NCBI RefSeq assembly: GCF_001039355.2
Contig: NW_019773537.1
Location: 152,500-181,630, forward strand
Length of the DNA stretch: 29,131 nucleotides
From: Lingula anatina
Taxonomy: Eukaryota; Brachiopoda; Lingulata; Lingulida; Lingulidae
Direction of reading: 5' to 3'
In this document: positions 24,113 through 29,131 of the stretch, in pieces
Position numbering within the stretch: position 1 is the stretch's first letter
How the letters are laid out: each line of letters starts with the position of its first letter
Made by a program: the position numbers and the translations under genes
Notes under the pieces: model-generated
Seen by the model: only the letters and a program-made list of their open reading frames with translations
Told to the model about the DNA's origin: nothing
Databases searched by the model: none

Positions 24113-24954
24113 CTGTATATAACAAATATTTACAAGACTAGTGCTATTGGTTCCACTGAAAAACATTTATCTATATTTGAAAACATTGTGGCATTTAAGA
24201 TGCTCTACTTGGTTAATGTAATGATAAGAACAGCATGGTTTACGTCATTTAACAAAGCAAAAGCCATTAAAGATCCAGGAGTATATTATTTCTGAAATAA
24301 TGGTAAATCTCGCCAGTGTGTTCTAACACTCCAGACTAGTCTTCAAGGGCAAATTTTGAATATAGAGGTATTTTCTGTTATCATTTTACTTCATCTTGTG
24401 CTCCATGATTAACCCATGATTAAATAAATATTTCAGAGAATAAAATTTGTATACATCACAAAAATGACTTCAATCACTACTTCACAAATAGTGTCTTGAT
24501 CAGATATCAGAGCGGATAATAAAAAGAAAGTCTAAATATATCACCTTACCTATAATAGAGAAGATAATAATAGTAATAATAAGTGGCAGGTAAGATTTAT
24601 TTAAACATTGTTTTGTAAATCCCCTACTGGCACAGAATGATTTGGCAGCATGTTAGTTAGGAGCAATGTCTTTTTTTCTGAGGTCATTGGTTCAAATATT
24701 TTTATAAAATGAACCTAACTAACAACTACATTGTAAATTGTTTGGTGTAGGTATTTTTAAAAATCTTTTTTACAGACATAAAAATGATTTTTGCCAGTTC
24801 TACTATTTTACTTTTGAGAATGGGACTCGATAGCACAGGCTATTTTAGCAAACTTAAGTAAATCAATTGAATTATTAGTCACTAAGGGGCTGCCTGAAGT
24901 ATTTAAACAAACTAAAGTAAGAAATCCTCTTTTCCTATGTGTTCAGGTGTGGAA
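24113..24954. other. Stretch between CCDC77 and PAPSS exons
   Basis: No exon recognised. It should hold either the missing CCDC77 N-terminal exons and promoter, or the PAPSS 3' UTR. An AATAAA on the minus strand at 24596-24601 could serve PAPSS. Confidence 0.45.
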
Positions 24955-25200
24955 TCAAGACTTCTTGGCCTGTGACTGGTAGAAGTCACTCATCACCTTC
25001 CATGCTGATGGTGCCATGAAACCTTTTGGTGGATTTTCTCCTTCACGTGCCAGCTTGCGCATCTTGGTCCCTGAAATGAACTCAAAGTCCTCTTTCTTTT
25101 CCGGGTCATAAAAGTCCATCTTTTGAAGCTTTTTGTTGTAGGCTGCTACACGGAATGGGATTATTTCAAACTGGGTCAGACCAGGAGCCATAGTCAGAAC
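24955..25200 (-). CDS. PAPSS: PAPSS last exon
   Basis: 246 bp, 81 codons and TGA; acceptor CATTTAG. It encodes [20 protein letters not shown] through [20 protein letters not shown] to the C-terminus [10 protein letters not shown]. Confidence 0.95.
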   Translation of the reverse strand, partial: VLTMAPGLTQFEIIPFRVAAYNKKLQKMDFYDPEKKEDFEFISGTKMRKLAREGENPPKGFMAPSAWKVMSDFYQSQAKKS

Positions 25201-27695
25201 CTAAATGAAGAAAGAAGATATGATTAAAAGCAGAGGTACACAAGAAAAGAGTTGTTTTACAGAAAGCTGAAAGTGACTTAAAAGATATAGTGATGTATGC
25301 TAAAGTAATCAACGATGAAACAATGACAGCCATTACACAGTCTTAAATATTTTAAATAGTTTCTAATTTGTGAGAATTGTAAAAAAACATGGCTAAATAT
25401 TTCTTCCATCATTAAAACAAGTATATCCAATGAAACTCCCAGACAGAAAACTCTTCAGGATCTGATATAAATACTAGTACATTCAAAGCAACAGAAAACT
25501 GCCACTTCCTACCTTTGACCCATGTGTTGGCTCATAAAGATCTCCGCCCTCTGGGTGTGGCATTCCGGCTGGATCACGTCCAACTATGTAGAAGTGGGCC
25601 CCTGTACACATGCGTGCCTTGGCATGCCACTGGACCTAGGAAAAAAAACACAGTCAGGGGCTAGTCACATATAATACAAATATAGGCATCATAAAAATGG
25701 TCAGAAGTGTCAGTAGAAGTGTGGGTAGAATTTTCAAAGTTTTCAACAAGTTTGATTTCTGCAGCTCTGTTAATATTGGTGGTATCGAGCAACGTGGCTC
25801 TATTTAGGTGATTCTCTTTGTAGGAAAATGACCCCTTACCTCTGTGGGTCCTGCATACATCATAGGTGAAGGGAAGATGGCCACCACAGTGCTATCTGGG
25901 TCCAATACTCTCTCATTCAGAATAGCTTTGTGTTGGTTCATCCTAATTGGTAGTGGGACATCATCATCTTTGGTCCAGCCACCTGGAAATTAAAGCATTC
26001 AGTTTGACAGTAGGTCTACATGGGGAGGAAGAAGGCAAAATACTTGACAAAATTGGTTTTGATTGTACTTTCAGTAGCATGCTGTGCTTTAATGTCAACT
26101 TAACTTTAATCATTCATGCATTCATTTAAAACAGCCTCTTTTTCTGGATCATTTTTAAAATTTCAGTCATGGTGACTAAAATCCATTCAATCTCTTCCCA
26201 TGATGAGCTTCCATGCAAAATCTGGAATCACTTTTTCTCTTTAACAAAGTTTAATTGTGTTAAAAATATCCTAGTTATAGAATAATTACAAGCCAAACTA
26301 GTAACTTTTCACTGACAATAAAGCTGGCTGTATTCCTTTAATCATGGGAGCATAACAAAAGAAGTGGTATCTTATGTAAACTTACCCAGTGGGTGGAGCA
26401 AGAGCACTGGGTTTTTGAATCCTCTCTCCAGGAGTCTACGTTTAGTGTCAGACATCAGCAAGGCATGGCCATTGTGCACTGGATTACGAAGTTGGAACAC
26501 AAACACTGCATCTGCCTAGAAACAAATGCAAGGACATCAAAAACCTTCCAAATATACCATCCCCAAACCATCAAAAGTTAATACTTCAGTATCTAAAATC
26601 ATTAACTGAATGTTTTCAAAAATTATACAGGCAAGACAAGATACAAATATTCTCAGGTGCCTCACCCCCAAAGCCTTAAATTTGTCTCGGAGTTCATTTG
26701 GTGTAAGACGATAATGGTCCAGGCCATCCTTCCAAAAGATTCTCTCCACGACTTCAAGGTCACCACCAACCAGCCAATCACCAGACTCATGGATCATCTG
26801 AAATTAGAAATTGCATATAATCATGGCTACATATTTTTTAGTCCTCTTATATGATAAAACACATCTTCTGGTAAATGTTCACATATATCAACAGCCTTTA
26901 GATTATTCCAGATTCTGGTGAATATATGAAATAACACAAGTTAGAGCTATGTCCAAAATAATTTTCAAACAACCTTAAACCTTTGTCTGCCTATACCTTA
27001 ACATATGGATGCCCTGTGTTGTTGGTTCCAAACTGACGGCAACACCTTTCCTCTTTCCTGTGTTCATAGAACTCGGGTGTTCTCAATATGGCCACAGTTT
27101 TTCCTTCATAGCGTAACGTAAAGGCAGCACAATCATTCAGGCGCTCCTTGTCCTCTGTCGTGATGGGTAAAACAATTGGAATTGACTGGTTTATGGTCCC
27201 TCCTGAATACAACGACAGAATATTGTTTCTAATATTGTGTAAACACAGAAATACAAAATGCCACTGGCTACAGAATTAATAAGCTCAATTAAGATATAAA
27301 ATATAAAATGCTTGATAAACTGAAGTCTCAATGCAAATATGTTTGTAAACAAATGTCATTTTCCTTTTCATGCAAAATAATCCTAAATATTCTTAGGATG
27401 TACAATCAAGATAAATTACACAGAACCAATCAATTACAAAATGCTGAATTACTATTTAAACAATAAATAAGTAAATAAATAATAATAAATAAATAAACAA
27501 ATCAAAAAGTAGAATCAGTTGTACCATAAATGAGGTAAACGTTGAAATAAGGGAGTGAAACCACACTCGGCAATTCTACATACCATCCAGTAAGCACTTG
27601 AAGTGCATACACTGCAGGTACTCCCTCTCTCTCATGAACCCTGTCAGTGGCATGGCCCAACCTTCTGCCAGCACTTGGACCCACTGCAAGTCCAG
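24955..27695 (-). CDS. PAPSS: 3'-phosphoadenosine 5'-phosphosulfate synthase, ATP-sulfurylase part, seven exons
   Basis: Bifunctional enzyme that makes PAPS, the sulfate donor for sulfotransferases, from ATP and sulfate. Exons in transcript order are 27584-27695, 26997-27202, 26666-26797, 26386-26515, 25840-25982, 25513-25635 and 24955-25200. All phases join, giving 363 residues plus stop, nearly the full ATP-sulfurylase domain of the 620-residue animal enzyme. Motifs visible are [43 protein letters not shown], the ATP-binding [77 protein letters not shown] and [11 protein letters not shown]. The APS-kinase half should lie beyond the window's right end. All catalytic motifs are intact. PAPSS1 and PAPSS2 arose within vertebrates, so I give no number. 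Confidence 0.96.
25513..25635 (-). CDS. PAPSS: PAPSS exon
   Basis: 123 bp, 41 codons, phase 0 both ends; acceptor TTTCCTAG, donor AAG/GTAGGA. It contains VQWHAKARM and the substrate-binding [20 protein letters not shown]. Confidence 0.95.
25840..25982 (-). CDS. PAPSS: PAPSS exon
   Basis: 143 bp: two bases and 47 codons; acceptor TTTCCAG, donor GAG/GTAAGG. It encodes [20 protein letters not shown] through [16 protein letters not shown]. Confidence 0.95.
26386..26515 (-). CDS. PAPSS: PAPSS exon with the HxGH motif
   Basis: 130 bp: 43 codons and one base; acceptor TTTCTAG, donor GTAAGT. It encodes [20 protein letters not shown] and [19 protein letters not shown] binds the ATP phosphates in this nucleotidylyltransferase fold. 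Confidence 0.96.
26666..26797 (-). CDS. PAPSS: PAPSS exon
   Basis: 132 bp, 44 codons, phase 0; acceptor AATTTCAG, donor GGG/GTGAGG. It encodes [20 protein letters not shown] and [20 protein letters not shown]. Confidence 0.95.
26997..27202 (-). CDS. PAPSS: PAPSS exon
   Basis: 206 bp: two bases and 68 codons; acceptor GTATTCAG, donor AAG/GTATAG. It encodes [32 protein letters not shown] and [11 protein letters not shown]. Confidence 0.95.
27584..27695 (-). CDS. PAPSS: PAPSS exon (most upstream in the window)
   Basis: 112 bp: 37 codons and one base; acceptor TATTCATAG, donor GTATGT. It encodes [20 protein letters not shown] and [17 protein letters not shown], the start of the sulfurylase domain after the APS-kinase linker. 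Confidence 0.94.
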
Positions 27696-28669
27696 CTATG
27701 AATACAAAATGAAATATGAAATACTGAAAACCACATAAAGAAAATGAGGAAAATTTAGTGGTATACCAGTAGATCATCTCTGACAAATCCTGCAGTGCTA
27801 TAATTAGAATATATGTCCTAAAGAATAATTATTCATTATGATAGTTTACATTGCTGTACCAGTGGCAGATTTAGAAGGGGGGGGGGGGGGGTCAGGGGGG
27901 TCCTTTCAACCCCTCTTCAAAGAATCCTGGATCCGCCCCTGTGTACTACATTTGTCTTACTTGACAAGTACCGAAGTTGAACAAATTGTCTTATTTAATA
28001 CAAAGTTACTTGGTTCCACGACAAACTTTACACACACAATGAACTTTACACACACAATGAAGTTGAAAGTACATTCAGAATCATAACGAACAAGGAGTTT
28101 GAATTCCGTGTGTAATTACTGATAGTATTCCCAGGGTCATGAGCTCAATATCTTAATCTTTTAATTAAAAAACTTATGAAAACTAGTAATCCATTATTTC
28201 CTGAAGGTATATTTGTTCTCAGAATACACTACTAGTAAAAGAAGTTTTGCTGTTGGAAGTATTGCTGGAGTTCCATTAAGACTCTACAATTAATTTATGG
28301 CACAACATTGAATAACCATCTAATGGCACAAAACATGGTCTTTTGTATGAAAGAACGTCAATAGTTTAATTTCCTCTTACATCAAAGAGATGCAGGTAAA
28401 TCTACTAGTTGGACAATATTACTAGGTCAGAGTCATCAATAATACTAATGAAAAGGAATTGTAAAACAATGCTAAATCAAAAAAACTTTTAAAACACAAA
28501 TCCCTGGGACTGCCAAACAAGAACTTTGTATCAACACAGGAAAATATCAATCTTCATCATTCATTATTTTATTAGAGATGCTGACAAACAACAAGGGCTG
28601 ATTAATATCAATATTTGCATCTCTCTCTTGTTATCGTGATTTATTATTTTCTCTGTTTCATACTCCAAA
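27696..28669. other. PAPSS intron, no exon recognised
   Basis: AT-rich. It contains a short G-rich element with inverted ends at 27860-27941 and a duplicated CTTTACACACACAATGAA (28026-28060). Confidence 0.5.
27860..27941 (+). mobile_element. Short element with CAGTGGC...GCCCCTG ends and a G run
   Basis: Starts CAGTGGCAGATTTAG and ends CTGGATCCGCCCCTG, the same terminal type as 5192-5348 and 9728-9879, but the interior is only a G run and GTCCTTTCAACCCC. TGTAC occurs directly on both sides and may be a target-site duplication. Confidence 0.6.
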
Positions 28670-28792
28670 CTAGAGGATCAGAGAGGCGATACCGCCTCCA
28701 AATATTGTACCACCAGCTGGAGCAAGCGCATTCGTATAGACCCCCACATACACAAAATAAGGGACACAGCCACCAGTTTTGTGCTTGACAAG
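28640..28792 (-). CDS. Candidate terminal exon of unknown gene
   Basis: On the minus strand, acceptor GCATTTTTTCAG is followed by 40 open codons (LVKHKTGGCVPYFVYVGVYT, then a Gly-rich hydrophobic end FGGGIASLIL) and TAG at 28670-28672; AATAAA follows at 28640-28645. It does not match PAPSS at this place. It could be an alternative end for PAPSS, the last exon of a gene nested in its intron, or chance. Confidence 0.25.
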
Positions 28793-28873
28793 CTGAAAAA
28801 ATGCAATCAACAAGAATTTTTAACTATTGCAAAAAATATATATGGTACAATCAAATTTAAGTTCTTCGTAAGG

Positions 28874-29131
28874 TAGGTCAAGGGTCAATTTCAAGGTCAC
28901 AGTAAATTGCCAGTATATGACTTCCTATTCAAGTTCAAGAGTAACTATGGACCTATCTCAGCCAGTTTTGGAGATAAAAGGGAAGCAAAATTTGCAAAAT
29001 TCAGTTCATGGTGAAAAGTAGGTCAAAGGTCAATTTCAAGGTCACATTTAGATTGCCAGTATATGACTTTCTATTCAAGTTCAATAGTAACTATGGACCT
29101 ATCTCTGCCAGTTTTGGAGATAAAAGGGAAG
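28874..29131 (+). repeat. 145-bp tandem repeat, two copies, second cut by the window end
   Basis: Units start at 28874 and 29019 (TAGGTCAA...). Shared parts include TCAATTTCAAGGTCAC, TTGCCAGTATATGACTT, AACTATGGACCTATCTC and GCCAGTTTTGGAGATAAAAG. Each unit carries two or three AGGTCA-type half-sites. Confidence 0.9.

Noticed and set aside
27877-27900. G-quadruplex regulatory element
   Set aside because: The G run is part of a short transposon-like element, and nothing nearby suggests a regulatory role.
24955-28792. Reading 28670-28792 as a PAPSS coding exon
   Set aside because: The residues do not match any part of PAPSS upstream of LDLQWVQ, and the frame ends in a stop; kept only as a candidate terminal exon.

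Overview
The window is nuclear DNA from an animal. The genes are spliced with GT-AG introns, the sequence is AT-rich, and there are many microsatellites, short inverted-repeat transposons and a few N bases (25 Ns at 14148-14172, single Ns at 16155 and 24097). The protein-coding exons match families shared by animals: an LDL-receptor-related protein, a rhodopsin-like GPCR pair, BCAP31, CCDC77 and PAPS synthase. The compact introns in PAPSS and CCDC77, the intronless GPCR pair and the repeat types suggest an invertebrate (lophotrochozoan, ambulacrarian or cephalochordate). I cannot name the species.

Layout. 1-5533, minus strand: four exons of an LRP4/LRP2-like receptor (YWTD propeller blades, then an EGF module). 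They join in perfect phase, and one junction uses a GC-AG intron. 5534-16960: AT-rich DNA holding two intronless plus-strand GPCR genes (8484-9536 and 14576-15628, about 87% identical) inside a duplicated segment of about 2 kb. Two copies of one short transposon family flank the first GPCR and are absent from the matching sites of the second. 17025-18850, minus strand: the 5' end of BCAP31, with a 5' leader exon that carries an upstream ORF. 20335-23704, minus strand: the 3' six exons of CCDC77, a ciliary/centrosomal coiled-coil protein. Its splice junctions have been tandemly duplicated again and again, and a 34-bp satellite sits in one intron. 24955-27695, minus strand: the last seven exons of PAPS synthase, covering most of the ATP-sulfurylase domain; the gene continues beyond the window.

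The genes are not an operon or a pathway. They are neighbours, and the four spliced ones all lie on the minus strand. Three are visible only in part: the LRP lacks its 5' exons, BCAP31 its 3' exons, and CCDC77 its 5' exons, although the space where they should lie is inside the window. That may mean misassembly, very long introns, or exons I could not recognise.

The most unusual observation is in CCDC77. A 21-bp tandem repeat at the end of one exon encodes a 7-residue heptad, and each unit carries its own in-phase GTGAG splice donor. Donor choice could therefore lengthen the coiled coil by whole heptads. Three other exons of the same gene have upstream tandem copies of their own splice acceptor plus exon head, each running into an in-frame stop.
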